From contig JAEZMV010000028.1 of assembly GCA_023414875.1 (NCBI GenBank), positions 434,001 through 498,000 on the forward strand: a stretch of DNA of 64,000 nt. Direction: 5' to 3'. The position numbers and the translations under genes are program-made. Within the stretch, counting starts at the first letter, position 1; the number at the start of each line of letters is the position of its first letter. The DNA comes from Bacillota bacterium (GTDB taxonomy: Bacteria; Bacillota; Clostridia; Lachnospirales; Lachnospiraceae). Positions 1 through 7,863 of the stretch are shown here, in pieces. Under the pieces are notes generated by a model. That model did not search any database and had not been told where the DNA came from. It saw only the letters and a list, made by a program, of their open reading frames with translations.

Positions 1-436
1 TAAGAAGCTATGGATTGGTACCTATAATGAGCTTGAAACCACTTATTTGAACAGTTATACAATTGAGGATAAGAAGTCTGCTCCGTCCTTAATATGGACT
101 GATACGATTAATATGCCAACCAGAGTTCAAGGTGTTGCATTTACGAAAAAAGGTACTCTAATCCTGTCACGTTCCTGCCAGTTATACAAAGGCCTTCGTG
201 GATATATGCGTCAGCTGGAATTATATAAGCCTGACTTTGAAGGTGCTGTTGACGGAGTAATCCCGATAGGTGAGTGTATAAATACACTAGAGGTGCCATC
301 CATGAATGAGGGTATCGCTATCGATGGTTCTAATCTTTATGTTGTCTTTGAGTCCGCGGCTTTTGCGAATGCCTCCTATAAAATGGATCGAATCTGCGCA
401 TTCAAATTATCCTCACTGGTCAAAAAGACGGTTTAA
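1..436 (+). CDS. 3' end of a hypothetical, probably beta-propeller-like protein (partial)
   Basis: The frame is open from base 2 to the TAA at 434-436, so the gene begins upstream of the window and only about the last 144 residues are seen. The fragment starts KKLWIGTYNELETTYLNSY. It contains short strand-like blocks (VQGVAFTKKGTLILSRS, then EGIAIDGSNLYVVFES) that resemble successive blades of a six-bladed propeller such as SMP-30 or phytase-like proteins. No catalytic motif is visible in this part. A TTG at position 47 is inside the frame and is not a convincing start because no ribosome binding site precedes it. The function is unknown and the propeller assignment is inference from pattern alone. 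Confidence 0.55.
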   Translation, partial: KKLWIGTYNELETTYLNSYTIEDKKSAPSLIWTDTINMPTRVQGVAFTKKGTLILSRSCQLYKGLRGYMRQLELYKPDFEGAVDGVIPIGECINTLEVPSMNEGIAIDGSNLYVVFESAAFANASYKMDRICAFKLSSLVKKTV

Positions 437-455
437 TGTAATAGGGAGTATATGA

Positions 456-707
456 ATGGGAAAAATAATAGTTACCTATAAAGAGGTAATCGAATTGAGA
501 CATAGGATAGAAGAACAAGGCTTACCTTTTAAACTGCATTTGCATGATGCCTGTGGAAGTCAAAGTTTTTCCTTGGAACCCTTACATCAATCTATTGAAG
601 CAGGAAGCTATGATGAGGTGAAGAGAGCTGTATCCGGATACTTTGAAGGTAAGGGTTTTAGAATTCGCTTTTCGGAATTTGATCTTACATTTACAGTAGA
701 ACAATAA
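456..707 (+). CDS. small RDAC-like family protein
   Basis: An 83-residue protein preceded by the ribosome binding site AGGGAG, 20 bp after the previous gene and probably co-transcribed with it. It has predicted helix-strand alternation and the motif LHDACGSQSF near residues 29-38. I recall this as the signature of a small clostridial family named RDAC after an RDACG-like motif (HDACG here). There is no signal peptide or membrane segment, so a cytoplasmic location is likely. The biochemical role of the family is not known to me. The family name is a recollection that has not been checked. Confidence 0.6.
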   Translation: MGKIIVTYKEVIELRHRIEEQGLPFKLHLHDACGSQSFSLEPLHQSIEAGSYDEVKRAVSGYFEGKGFRIRFSEFDLTFTVEQ

Positions 708-805
708 TGATGATATAAAAGCATTAGCATATCTTTTTCTTTTGTGGCGAATAGGAACATTTTCCTTTGCACATCACAAAGATAACAATTTCTCACAAAA
801 TATTG

Positions 806-834
806 TTGCACAGTTGATAAAGATATGCTAGACT
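806..834 (+). promoter_or_regulatory. predicted sigma-A promoter of the PucR regulator gene
   Basis: TTGCAC at 806-811, a 17-bp spacer, and TAGACT at 829-834. Transcription would begin near 841, just before a hairpin and T-run (849-878). The -35 box lies in a TTGCACA sequence that also occurs at 761-767 and inside the palindrome at 2096-2111, so the regulator may control its own gene. The -10 match is only moderate. Confidence 0.45.
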
Positions 835-848
835 TACGCTAATACGAA

Positions 849-878
849 GGTGTTGCAGGAGATGCAGCGCCTTTTTTT
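849..878 (+). terminator. intrinsic terminator or leader attenuator before pucR
   Basis: The arms GGTGTTGCA (849-857) and TGCAGCGCC (863-871) pair over nine positions with two G-U wobbles around a GGAGA loop, and seven T residues follow. It may end transcription from the upstream genes. It also lies between the predicted pucR promoter and the pucR ribosome binding site, so it could attenuate pucR. Confidence 0.7.
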
Positions 879-899
879 ATTCAATAGAAGGAGTGGCTT

Positions 900-2060
900 A
901 TGGCTATTATGGTAAAAAAATTATACAAGAATGGGACCTTCCTGTATCAGATGAATCTGATTGCAGGCAGAAATGGGCTTACGAATCTTGTTCAATGGGT
1001 TCATATCATAGAAGATGATAGTGTAAGCTCACTGCTTCATGGTAAGGAACTGGTTTTTACTGCTGGTATATTAAATCGTGAGAAGGATTGGCTGCTTAAT
1101 TTTGCCCGAAAGCTTTATGAGGCGGAGGTAAGTGCCTTTGTTGTGAATATTGGCCCTCATATCAAGGAGATTCCTAGGGAGGTTATCGATTACTGTGATA
1201 AGGTAAATATGCCGTTGTTTACAATCCCATGGCAAACCAGGATGGTTGATATGACTAGGGATTTCTGTCACCGGATTATGAATAATGACCATGTGGAAAA
1301 CAGCATGGCAACTACCATAAAGAATATTATATTTAGGACAGGAGAGCTTGAAACACAAATATCACAGATGGAACGGTACGGGTATCAAAGAGACGGTCAT
1401 TTCTGTTTTATCAGTATCTTTGCAAAAGACAAGGAAGAGAATCGTTCACAGGAATATATGGATGCCCTTACAATGTATGCGGAAAAGGTTGCCAAAAGCG
1501 TCCGGGAATTATTTATATCCTTTTCGTATAAAGAATGCTTAATACTGGTACTGGCAGATTACTCTGATCAAGAAATTGAGAATTTTGTCCGGGATTTTCT
1601 TAAACTTGCGCAGAAAGTGAAAAATCGGTACCGGCTGCATATGGGTATCAGCTCGAACCAACGGGGAATATTTTTTCAGGATAAGAACTTTGAAAAGGCC
1701 TTTAGTGCTATGGAGATGGCAAAAAAACGTATGGAGGATTACAATTATTATGATAAGCTGGATGTTTTTAAGGTATTATATGCAGTAAATGATAAAACAA
1801 TCCTACGGGGATATTACCAAGATACCATTGGTAAGTTAGAAACCTACGATCTTAAGAACAATACAGAATTCAAGAGTTTATTAAGAACTTATTTTGAAAA
1901 TAATGCCAGCCTTCAGTTAGTCTCTGAAAAGCTTTACATTCATAGGAATACGGTAACAAACCAGCTAAAAAAGATTGAAGATATTACCGGCTATAATCCC
2001 TTTGATCTGGAAGACAGAGTCAAGCTTTATGTAGGATTTCTGATTAAAGATATCATATAA
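900..2060 (+). CDS. PucR family transcriptional regulator of the pyrimidine-degradation locus
   Basis: This 386-residue protein has the PucR order. An N-terminal PucR domain at about residues 10-130 includes VQWVHIIEDDSVSSLLHGKELVFTAG. A central GGDEF-like sensor region follows at about 155-290. The C-terminal helix-turn-helix at about 320-380 includes SLQLVSEKLYIHRNTVTNQLKKIE. The start is fixed by GAAGGAG seven bases before ATG. PucR family members activate purine, pyrimidine or amino-acid catabolic genes in response to intermediates of the pathway. It stands first in the locus, codirectional with the catabolic genes. A perfect 16-bp palindrome at 2096-2111 lies 21 bp upstream of the -35 box of pydD and is a plausible activator site. 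The inducer cannot be read from the sequence. Confidence 0.85.
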   Translation: MAIMVKKLYKNGTFLYQMNLIAGRNGLTNLVQWVHIIEDDSVSSLLHGKELVFTAGILNREKDWLLNFARKLYEAEVSAFVVNIGPHIKEIPREVIDYCDKVNMPLFTIPWQTRMVDMTRDFCHRIMNNDHVENSMATTIKNIIFRTGELETQISQMERYGYQRDGHFCFISIFAKDKEENRSQEYMDALTMYAEKVAKSVRELFISFSYKECLILVLADYSDQEIENFVRDFLKLAQKVKNRYRLHMGISSNQRGIFFQDKNFEKAFSAMEMAKKRMEDYNYYDKLDVFKVLYAVNDKTILRGYYQDTIGKLETYDLKNNTEFKSLLRTYFENNASLQLVSEKLYIHRNTVTNQLKKIEDITGYNPFDLEDRVKLYVGFLIKDII

Positions 2061-2095
2061 TCAAGTATTTTATCTGCATAGGCTAAGAAGATCTG

Positions 2096-2111
2096 TTGTG
2101 CAATTGCACAA
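2096..2111. promoter_or_regulatory. perfect 16-bp palindrome, candidate PucR operator
   Basis: TTGTGCAATTGCACAA is a perfect inverted repeat that ends 21 bp before the -35 box of the next promoter, a typical activator position. The half-site TTGCACA also occurs at 761-767 and 806-812 upstream of the regulator gene. The assignment to PucR is inference from position. Confidence 0.5.
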
Positions 2112-2132
2112 TTATTATTGGTCTTATATCAA

Positions 2133-2161
2133 TTGCATTTCATTTTCTCCATGTATATAAT
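2133..2161 (+). promoter_or_regulatory. predicted sigma-A promoter of pydD
   Basis: TTGCAT at 2133-2138, a 17-bp spacer and a perfect TATAAT at 2156-2161. Transcription would start near 2168 and give a leader of about 83 nt. Confidence 0.65.
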
Positions 2162-2185
2162 AACAACTAAATTAAATTGAACTGG

Positions 2186-2236
2186 AAGCAGCAAAGGAGC
2201 CGATGTAGGAGCCTCACGCTGCTTATTTTATTTCAT
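2186..2236 (+). terminator. leader hairpin with U-rich tail, possible attenuator of pydD
   Basis: AAGCAGC (2186-2192) pairs with GCTGCTT (2218-2224), and TATTTTATTT follows. The hairpin lies between the pydD promoter and its ribosome binding site AGGAGG, so it can act only on transcripts that start at that promoter or read through from pucR. The loop of 25 nt contains GGAGCC twice. The stem is short. Confidence 0.45.
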
Positions 2237-2250
2237 AGGAGGAATTTGCG

Positions 2251-3576
2251 ATGAAGGGTGAAGAAATTAAAAGTACTTTAAAGAAGTATAATCTACAGTC
2301 ATGGAGCAAGCAAAGGAACATCAATCCTATCTCAGTGGAAAAAGCGGAAGGAATTTATTTTTGGGACTATGACGGTAACAGATATTCCGATATGTCTTCC
2401 CAATTGGTAAATATGAATTTGGGCTTTGGAAATAAAGCAATTAATGAAGCAATAAAAGCACAGGTTGATCAGTATTGTTTTGTCGGGCCGTCTTACGGAG
2501 CTAAAGCGAGAGCTATGCTGGCAAAGAAGATCATAGATTTAATGCCCAACAATATGGGAAAGGTATTCTTTACCAATGCCGGTGCTGAGGCAAATGAAAA
2601 TGCTATTAAAATGGCAAGAATGTTCACCGGAAAAAATAAAATTTTCAGTAGATACCGAAGCTATCACGGATCCTCCTTTGGCTCCGGCAATCTGACCGGT
2701 GAGCCAAGAAGATATGCGCTGGAACCCGGGATACCCGGCTTTGTAAAATTCTTTGATCCTTATCTGTACCGAGAAGTGATTAATTTCAACTCGGAGGAGG
2801 AGGCAACACATTATTACCTGACTAAGCTGGAAGAGCAGATCCAGTATGAAGGTCCCAACTCAGTTGCAGCTATTGTTCTGGAGACAATCACCGGCTCCAA
2901 CGGAATTATCATTCCTCCGAAGGGTTACCTGCCGGGAATAAGAAAGCTTTGTGATAAGTATAACATCTTAATGATTTGTGACGAGGTAATGACGGGCTGG
3001 TGCAGAACCGGCAAGATGTTTGCCTTCCAGAATTTCAATGTGGAACCGGATATCGTAACCTTTGCTAAGGGAGTTACCTGTGGATATGTTCCACTTGGAG
3101 GAGTTGTAGTAAGTAAGCAAATAGCAGAATACTTTGAGGATAACCTGTTATCCTGTGGATTAACCTATAGCGGACATCCATTAGCCTGTGCAGCAGGTGT
3201 AGCCTGTATTAATTATTATGAAGAGGCAGAAATACTCAATAACGTTATTAAAACCGGTAAAGTTCTCGGTGAAAAGTTAGAGGAAATGAAGGCAGCACAT
3301 ACCTGTGTTGGCGATGTCAGATATATCGGGTTATTCTCCGCGGTCGAACTGGTGAAGGATAAAGCAACAAAAGAAGCACTGGTACCTTACGGAAAAGACC
3401 CGGAGGGGATCATGGGAAAAATTCTTGGTTTACTTAAGGAACGCAGGTTTATGACCTATACCCATGAAAATATGATACTGGTAGCACCGCCATTGATTAT
3501 TACAAAAGAGCAGCTGACGGAAGAATTATTAAAGCTGAATGAAGTTCTTGGTATCGTAGATAAAGAGTTTATATAG
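2251..3576 (+). CDS. pydD: class III PLP aminotransferase, probable beta-alanine:2-oxoglutarate aminotransferase
   Basis: A 441-residue fold-type I class III aminotransferase. Visible signatures are the glycine-rich cofactor segment FTNAGAEANENAIKMAR near residues 109-125, the PLP-binding Asp in ILMICDEVMTGW near residue 245, and the Schiff-base Lys in FAKGVTCGYVPLGG near residue 274. AGGAGG precedes the ATG. Its placement with dihydropyrimidinase, dihydropyrimidine dehydrogenase and carbamoyl-beta-alanine hydrolase genes suggests it moves the amino group of beta-alanine to 2-oxoglutarate, giving malonic semialdehyde and glutamate. That is the PydD step described for Gram-positive reductive pyrimidine degradation. 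Other omega-amino acids cannot be excluded. The stop codon overlaps the first base of a 270-bp foldback element. Confidence 0.8.
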   Translation: MKGEEIKSTLKKYNLQSWSKQRNINPISVEKAEGIYFWDYDGNRYSDMSSQLVNMNLGFGNKAINEAIKAQVDQYCFVGPSYGAKARAMLAKKIIDLMPNNMGKVFFTNAGAEANENAIKMARMFTGKNKIFSRYRSYHGSSFGSGNLTGEPRRYALEPGIPGFVKFFDPYLYREVINFNSEEEATHYYLTKLEEQIQYEGPNSVAAIVLETITGSNGIIIPPKGYLPGIRKLCDKYNILMICDEVMTGWCRTGKMFAFQNFNVEPDIVTFAKGVTCGYVPLGGVVVSKQIAEYFEDNLLSCGLTYSGHPLACAAGVACINYYEEAEILNNVIKTGKVLGEKLEEMKAAHTCVGDVRYIGLFSAVELVKDKATKEALVPYGKDPEGIMGKILGLLKERRFMTYTHENMILVAPPLIITKEQLTEELLKLNEVLGIVDKEFI

Positions 3577-3845
3577 GATTAGGGTGTCAAAAGATTTACA
3601 AATAACAAACATTCGTCAATATGCACATCAACACCTAGCCTTTAGTGTGATGCAGAATATAGTTTGATGTGCAACTGTATGAAGTCGTTGGTACTTAGTT
3701 CCTGTATTTTAGGACCTTATGTACCACTACGTACTTCATCCAAGCGAGAGCGTGTTGCGCATGAACTATGTTCTGTATCACACAATCATAAATTAATAAT
3801 GTGCACATTGACGAAAATTCAAAATTGCTTTTGACACCCTAATCC
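3576..3845. repeat. 270-bp foldback (long imperfect palindrome), MITE-like
   Basis: The ends are exact 18-bp inverted repeats, GGATTAGGGTGTCAAAAG at 3576-3593 and its complement at 3828-3845. Inside them, 3611-3628 pairs with 3799-3818 (CGTCAATATGCACAT against ATGTGCACATTGACG). Then 3644-3674 pairs with 3754-3783 and 3676-3695 with 3721-3742, so almost the whole element folds on itself with a centre near 3710. It carries no open frame. It could be a non-autonomous mobile element or a large processing/terminating hairpin between pydD and pydE. No clear target-site duplication is visible (flanks TATA and TTATA). Confidence 0.75.
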
Positions 3846-3875
3846 TTATACTAATTTAGGTAGAGGGGTGATGGA

Positions 3876-5033
3876 ATGGCATATCAGTTTACAATGCCGG
3901 GGCGTATCGTAATCGGGAAAAATGCTCTTGATTCATGTGAGACATTGATCAAAGGCCTTGGAAAGAAAGCACTGGTAGTATCCGGTAAGAGAGTAACAAA
4001 AAAAGGTATGACAGGAGTACTTACTGATTACTTGGTAAAATGGAGCATTGGGTTTGAAGTATTTCAAGAGATTACCGGAGAACCTACAGAAGAAATGATA
4101 GAAGCAGGTGTAAAAGCATATCGGGAAGCGGAATGTGATTTCCTGGTAGCCATCGGAGGAGGCAGTCAATTAGACAGCGCAAAGGCAATCGCAGCGATGA
4201 CTGTACTTACCGGAAAAATATCTGATTATATGGGTGTAGAGATAAGCGGTAAATTCCCGCCGATGGTTTTGATCCCCACAACGGCAGGAACCGGATCAGA
4301 AACCACTAAATTCACGATTATTACCGATACAGAAAAGGACATTAAGATGCTGCTAAAAGGAGATGCCTTATTGCCGGAGTTAGCCGTACTTGATCCAAGC
4401 TTTACGATGACGGCGCCGGCAGATATCACCGCATCGACCGGTATGGATGCATTAACTCATGCAGTGGAGGCATATACCTCAAGAAAGCGAAATACATTAA
4501 CCGATATGTATGCACTGTCTGCAATTAAGCGTATATTTCTATACTTAAGGATTGTTTATACGGACGGCGATAATGAAAAAGCGAGGGAAGAGATGCAGCT
4601 GGCTGCCTTTGAAGCAGGGGTGTGTATCAACAATGCTTCCGTTACATTAGTTCACGGAATGAGCCGACCCATCGGGGCATTGTTTCATATACCACATGGA
4701 ATATCGAATGCAATGCTGATTAAGGAATGTCTGGCATTTGCTTTGGATGGATGCTACGAAAGATTTGCGACAATCGCAAGAACCATCGGGGCAGCACCGG
4801 ATGGTATGAGCGAACAGGAAGCCGCACAGGCATTTCTAGGAGAGCTTGAAAAACTTTGTAGGCATTGTAACATACCTTCACTGGCTGAGGCTGGTATCAG
4901 GAAAGACGAATTTGAGATGCTGGTGGATAAGATGGCCGAGGATGCTATGGCAAGCAAAAGTCCTTTAAACACGATAAAAGAGGTTAGTAAAGAGGATTTA
5001 ATTCAGATATATCACAGGTTGTGGCAGAATTAA
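3876..5033 (+). CDS. pydE: iron-containing alcohol dehydrogenase, probable malonic semialdehyde reductase
   Basis: A 385-residue group III metal-dependent alcohol dehydrogenase. An N-terminal nucleotide-binding half includes the motif AIGGGSQLDSAKAIA near residues 92-106 and PTTAGTGSETTKF near 134-146. A helical metal-binding half shows DALTHAVEAY near 191-200 and HGMSRPIGALFHIPHG near 259-274, which carry the Asp/His iron ligands. The ribosome binding site GAGGGGTG precedes ATG. Located after the aminotransferase, it would reduce malonic semialdehyde to 3-hydroxypropionate and so drive the pathway and recycle NAD(P)H. The exact substrate is inferred from context. The gene is separated from pydD by the foldback element and ends at a strong terminator. 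Confidence 0.75.
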   Translation: MAYQFTMPGRIVIGKNALDSCETLIKGLGKKALVVSGKRVTKKGMTGVLTDYLVKWSIGFEVFQEITGEPTEEMIEAGVKAYREAECDFLVAIGGGSQLDSAKAIAAMTVLTGKISDYMGVEISGKFPPMVLIPTTAGTGSETTKFTIITDTEKDIKMLLKGDALLPELAVLDPSFTMTAPADITASTGMDALTHAVEAYTSRKRNTLTDMYALSAIKRIFLYLRIVYTDGDNEKAREEMQLAAFEAGVCINNASVTLVHGMSRPIGALFHIPHGISNAMLIKECLAFALDGCYERFATIARTIGAAPDGMSEQEAAQAFLGELEKLCRHCNIPSLAEAGIRKDEFEMLVDKMAEDAMASKSPLNTIKEVSKEDLIQIYHRLWQN

Positions 5034-5052
5034 TAACAAGTAAATTACAATG

Positions 5053-5083
5053 GCGTAAAGCAAATTGCTTTGCGCTGTTTTTC
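5053..5083 (+). terminator. intrinsic terminator after the iron alcohol dehydrogenase gene
   Basis: GCGTAAAGCA (5053-5062) pairs with TGCTTTGCGC (5066-5075) with one wobble around an AAT loop, and TGTTTTTC follows. Confidence 0.8.
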
Positions 5084-5097
5084 ATTTCAAGGGGTAA

Positions 5098-5123
5098 GAG
5101 TGAAAGATAAATCACTTTCACTC
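5098..5123 (+). other. perfect 9-bp leader hairpin
   Basis: GAGTGAAAG (5098-5106) pairs with CTTTCACTC (5115-5123). It stands directly before the duplicated leader element at 5125-5202 and is absent from the second copy of that element, so it is an addition specific to this leader. Confidence 0.5.
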
Positions 5124-5124
5124 G

Positions 5125-5202
5125 GAAAGAAATCCAAAATGAAATCCATTTGAATTTCATTTTGAACTTCTTTCAGGTATTGTTTGTGCCGCCGTTGGCG
5201 GC
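5125..5202 (+). promoter_or_regulatory. conserved structured leader element, copy 1 (before the ABC ATPase)
   Basis: An outer stem GAAAGAA (5125-5131) / TTCTTTC (5168-5174) encloses an internal loop (TCC against GAAC) and an inner stem AAAATGAAAT / ATTTCATTTT. A linker AGGTATTGTT (5175-5184) and a second hairpin GCCGCC-GTT-GGCGGC (5188-5202) follow. Bases 5155-5184 are identical over 30 nt to 9251-9280, and 5133-5144 are identical to 9231-9242. The second hairpin differs in sequence but not in pairing. This looks like a cis-regulatory RNA or a protein-binding RNA shared by two transcripts of the pyrimidine locus. The family is unknown to me. Confidence 0.6.
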
Positions 5203-5218
5203 GGAATGGAGGTAAAAA

Positions 5219-6046
5219 ATGATTGCAGAAAATTTGGATAAGGAATATATGGATCATGAAATGACGGATCATAATGCAGAAACAGAGATTAAGATTGAAA
5301 ATCTAAGTGTAAAGTTTCCTTGTAAAAACGACGGAGAACCGGTTATAGCATTGCAAAATATCAATCTGGATATTAAACAGGGAGAATTTATCTCACTTCT
5401 GGGGCCCTCCGGCTGCGGAAAAACTACATTGCTACGAACGATAGCTGATCTTCAGAAGCCGACCAGCGGGAGTATCACGGTAAGAGGGCAATCTCCACGA
5501 GAAATAAGGCTTCAGAAGAAATACGGCATCGTATTTCAAAACCCGGTTCTGTATGATTGGAGAACCGTAAGAAGAAATGTATGCATGCCAATGGAGCTTA
5601 TGGGCATGCCAAAGAAAGATAGAACAGCAAGAGTTACGAAAATGCTTGAATTAGTAGGCTTAATGGATTTTGGCAAGAAATACCCCCATGAGCTCAGCGG
5701 TGGTATGCAACAAAGAGTGGGAATTGCAAGAGCATTAGCTATCCGGCCGGAAATTCTTCTGATGGATGAACCCTTTTCTGCATTAGACGAATTTACAAAG
5801 GAGAAGCTCCATGAGGATTTATTACGTATCTGGAAGAAAACCAATAAAACAATCTTGTTTGTTACACATAATATTCAAGAGGCAGTCTTCCTGTCGGACA
5901 GAGTTGTTGTATTATCGCCCCATCCGGGCAGGGTCTCCGCGGTAGTGGATATCAATATTGAACGGCCAAGGACTCTGGCAGTAAAAAATACACCCGAATT
6001 CAATGGGATGGTTGCTAAAGTAAGAAACAGCTTTGAAGGCATTTAA
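5219..6046 (+). CDS. ABC transporter ATP-binding protein (SsuB/ThiZ type)
   Basis: A 275-residue nucleotide-binding protein of the nitrate/sulfonate/pyrimidine importer class. It shows a Walker A motif LGPSGCGKTT near residues 62-71, a Q-loop, the signature ELSGGMQQRVGIARALAI near 158-175, a Walker B LLMDEPFSALDE near 179-190 and the switch His in VTHNIQEAV near 217. The start follows GGAATGGAGG. It would power the two permeases downstream (36-bp gap) together with the lipoprotein encoded at 7864. Family members carry riboflavin precursors, sulfonates, nitrate or pyrimidines. In this setting a pyrimidine base, hydantoin or related ureide is the likely cargo. Confidence 0.85.
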   Translation: MIAENLDKEYMDHEMTDHNAETEIKIENLSVKFPCKNDGEPVIALQNINLDIKQGEFISLLGPSGCGKTTLLRTIADLQKPTSGSITVRGQSPREIRLQKKYGIVFQNPVLYDWRTVRRNVCMPMELMGMPKKDRTARVTKMLELVGLMDFGKKYPHELSGGMQQRVGIARALAIRPEILLMDEPFSALDEFTKEKLHEDLLRIWKKTNKTILFVTHNIQEAVFLSDRVVVLSPHPGRVSAVVDINIERPRTLAVKNTPEFNGMVAKVRNSFEGI

Positions 6047-6082
6047 AGATAATGCAAAACTGTTCAGGATTGGAGGAAAAGT

Positions 6083-6904
6083 ATGAAACTAATTAAGAAA
6101 GCCCTCTCTTCAAAAAAACTAGTAACCTTTGTTTGGGTTATTGGCCTAGTCATCTTATGGGAGATAGGGGCAACAATGATCGAACATTCAAAGCGTTCCC
6201 CCGAAAATGTTCTTCCCCATCTATCTCAGATTATTCAATCAGTTATTAGTAAGGACTTGATTAACAGCAGCCAGACAGCACTACAGATTGTATTAAGCAA
6301 TGCGGGAATTACATTGTTTAGAGCCGGTATCGGATTTCTCATAGGTGCGGTGATCGGATTTATCCTTGCCCTGCTGATGAATTTATTCTTATCAATAGAA
6401 AAGACAGTGTTCCCATATCTGATGATGATACAGATGATACCTATTCTTGGAATGGCCCCGATTGTGCTGGCAATCACCAAGGATATTGATAAAAGCCGTA
6501 TCGTAATTGCAGCCATACTTACATTTTACCCGGTTGCTACCAATACGCTGGCAGGCTTCAAATCAGTCGAAAAGGAAAAGCATGAACTGATGTATTCCAT
6601 CGCGGCAAGCAAGTATCAGATTTATCGCAAATTATTAATCCCTTCCAGTATGCCATACCTTTTTACTGGGTTGAAAATATCAGCTCCTATGGCTATCACG
6701 GCATCCATCCTGGTGGATACTCTCCAGGGAGGAGGCGGCCTAGGATGTATGTTATCCCAATCGTTAAAACATGCAATGTCTATTTATGTGTTTTGGGAGA
6801 TTGTATTCATTAGCGCAATCATTGGTATTTTAAGTTACTATCTGATGACGGTCGTCGAAAAAGTGATGTCACCATATAAACATACCAAAAAAGTAAAGAG
6901 GTGA
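6083..6904 (+). CDS. ABC transporter permease (SsuC/ThiX type), first of a pair
   Basis: A 273-residue inner-membrane permease with about six hydrophobic segments. It has the EAA loop typical of importers (ELMYSIAASKYQIYRKLLIPSSMPYLFTGLK near residues 171-201), which docks onto the ATPase. A GGAGG ribosome binding site precedes the ATG. The stop codon overlaps the ribosome binding site of the next permease, which indicates translational coupling. The two unlike permeases probably form a heterodimer. Confidence 0.85.
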   Translation: MKLIKKALSSKKLVTFVWVIGLVILWEIGATMIEHSKRSPENVLPHLSQIIQSVISKDLINSSQTALQIVLSNAGITLFRAGIGFLIGAVIGFILALLMNLFLSIEKTVFPYLMMIQMIPILGMAPIVLAITKDIDKSRIVIAAILTFYPVATNTLAGFKSVEKEKHELMYSIAASKYQIYRKLLIPSSMPYLFTGLKISAPMAITASILVDTLQGGGGLGCMLSQSLKHAMSIYVFWEIVFISAIIGILSYYLMTVVEKVMSPYKHTKKVKR

Positions 6905-6909
6905 ATGTG

Positions 6910-7719
6910 ATGCAGAGCAAAAAGAGATTTAGTCTGGATCGGCAGACAATTACAACATTTCTTTATCCGATATTATGCGGAGTATTATTTGTAATACTTT
7001 GGCAGACTCAGATACTACATAAAATAATTGGAGCAGATACCTTTACTCTGCCTCTTCCTGGGAGAATACTACGGATTATTCAGGACAATGTAGCAGCAAT
7101 AATGGAAAATGTGAAAGCAACAGTAATCGTAGCTGTCGGAGGTTTATTACTGGGCTCCCTATTCGGTTATTTGCTGGCGATCATTGCTACCACATTTCCC
7201 AAATGGGGTGTCGGAGGTCTAACCATAGCTTCCGCCTTTAATGCAATTCCGATTATTGCGATTGCACCTATATTGAATAATTTAACCAAGGATTTTAGCA
7301 AGGATCCAAATACAAGAAGTATGCTGGCTAAGATGCTGGTTGTTATGATAACCTGCACGGTTTCCATGAGCATTAATGCTTATCGCGGATTTACAGAGCT
7401 TAAAGCATTTTCATTGGATTTAATGAAATCCTATGCAGCCAGTAAGACTACCATCTTCTTTAAACTGAGAATTCCAAATAGCATACCCTATGTATTTACA
7501 GCATTAAGAGTCAGTGTACCGGCCTGTGTAATCAGTGCCCTGGTTAGCGAATATTTTGCGGAATATATCGTCGGTGTAGGAAGGCAGATCAGAGAGAATA
7601 TTGTACTGGCTCAATATGCAACGGCCTGGGCTTATATCATAGTAGCCTGTACCATCGGAATTATCATGTATATAATTCTTCTGATATCAGAAGGTATTTT
7701 GTTGAAGGGACGCCGGTAA
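6910..7719 (+). CDS. ABC transporter permease (SsuC/ThiX type), second of a pair
   Basis: A 269-residue permease when started at ATG 6910, which has GAGGTG at a good distance. A GTG at 6901 would overlap that ribosome binding site. It has about six membrane segments and an EAA loop (LDLMKSYAASKTTIFFKLRIPNSIPYVFTALR). It is translationally coupled to the preceding permease and is its probable heterodimer partner. A leader of about 140 bp separates it from the binding-protein gene. Confidence 0.85.
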   Translation: MQSKKRFSLDRQTITTFLYPILCGVLFVILWQTQILHKIIGADTFTLPLPGRILRIIQDNVAAIMENVKATVIVAVGGLLLGSLFGYLLAIIATTFPKWGVGGLTIASAFNAIPIIAIAPILNNLTKDFSKDPNTRSMLAKMLVVMITCTVSMSINAYRGFTELKAFSLDLMKSYAASKTTIFFKLRIPNSIPYVFTALRVSVPACVISALVSEYFAEYIVGVGRQIRENIVLAQYATAWAYIIVACTIGIIMYIILLISEGILLKGRR

Positions 7720-7834
7720 CGGTGGAAATCAACTTGATATATAAAAGTTAAAATCATCAAAGCTCAGGACAAAGTTGCAAAATGAAATTGTCAGTAAATT
7801 ATTAAATGCATCTATTGATGGAATCAATTTTTAT

Positions 7835-7858
7835 GCCGCGTAGTCGGCGGAATGGAGG
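7835..7858 (+). other. GC-rich hairpin joined to the ribosome binding site (GGAATGGAGG family)
   Basis: GCCG (7835-7838) pairs with CGGC (7845-7848) and is followed directly by GGAATGGAGG, the ribosome binding site of the lipoprotein gene. The same arrangement occurs at 5188-5212 (GCCGCC-GTT-GGCGGC, then GGAATGGAGG) and, in weaker form, at 48391-48413. It is probably a 5'-UTR stabiliser or translation element used repeatedly in this genome. Confidence 0.45.
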
Positions 7859-7863
7859 AATTT

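Noticed and set aside
3577..3845. Small RNA gene or attC-like recombination site in the foldback element
   Set aside because: No promoter and no integron-like core sites are visible; the sequence is better described as a foldback repeat.
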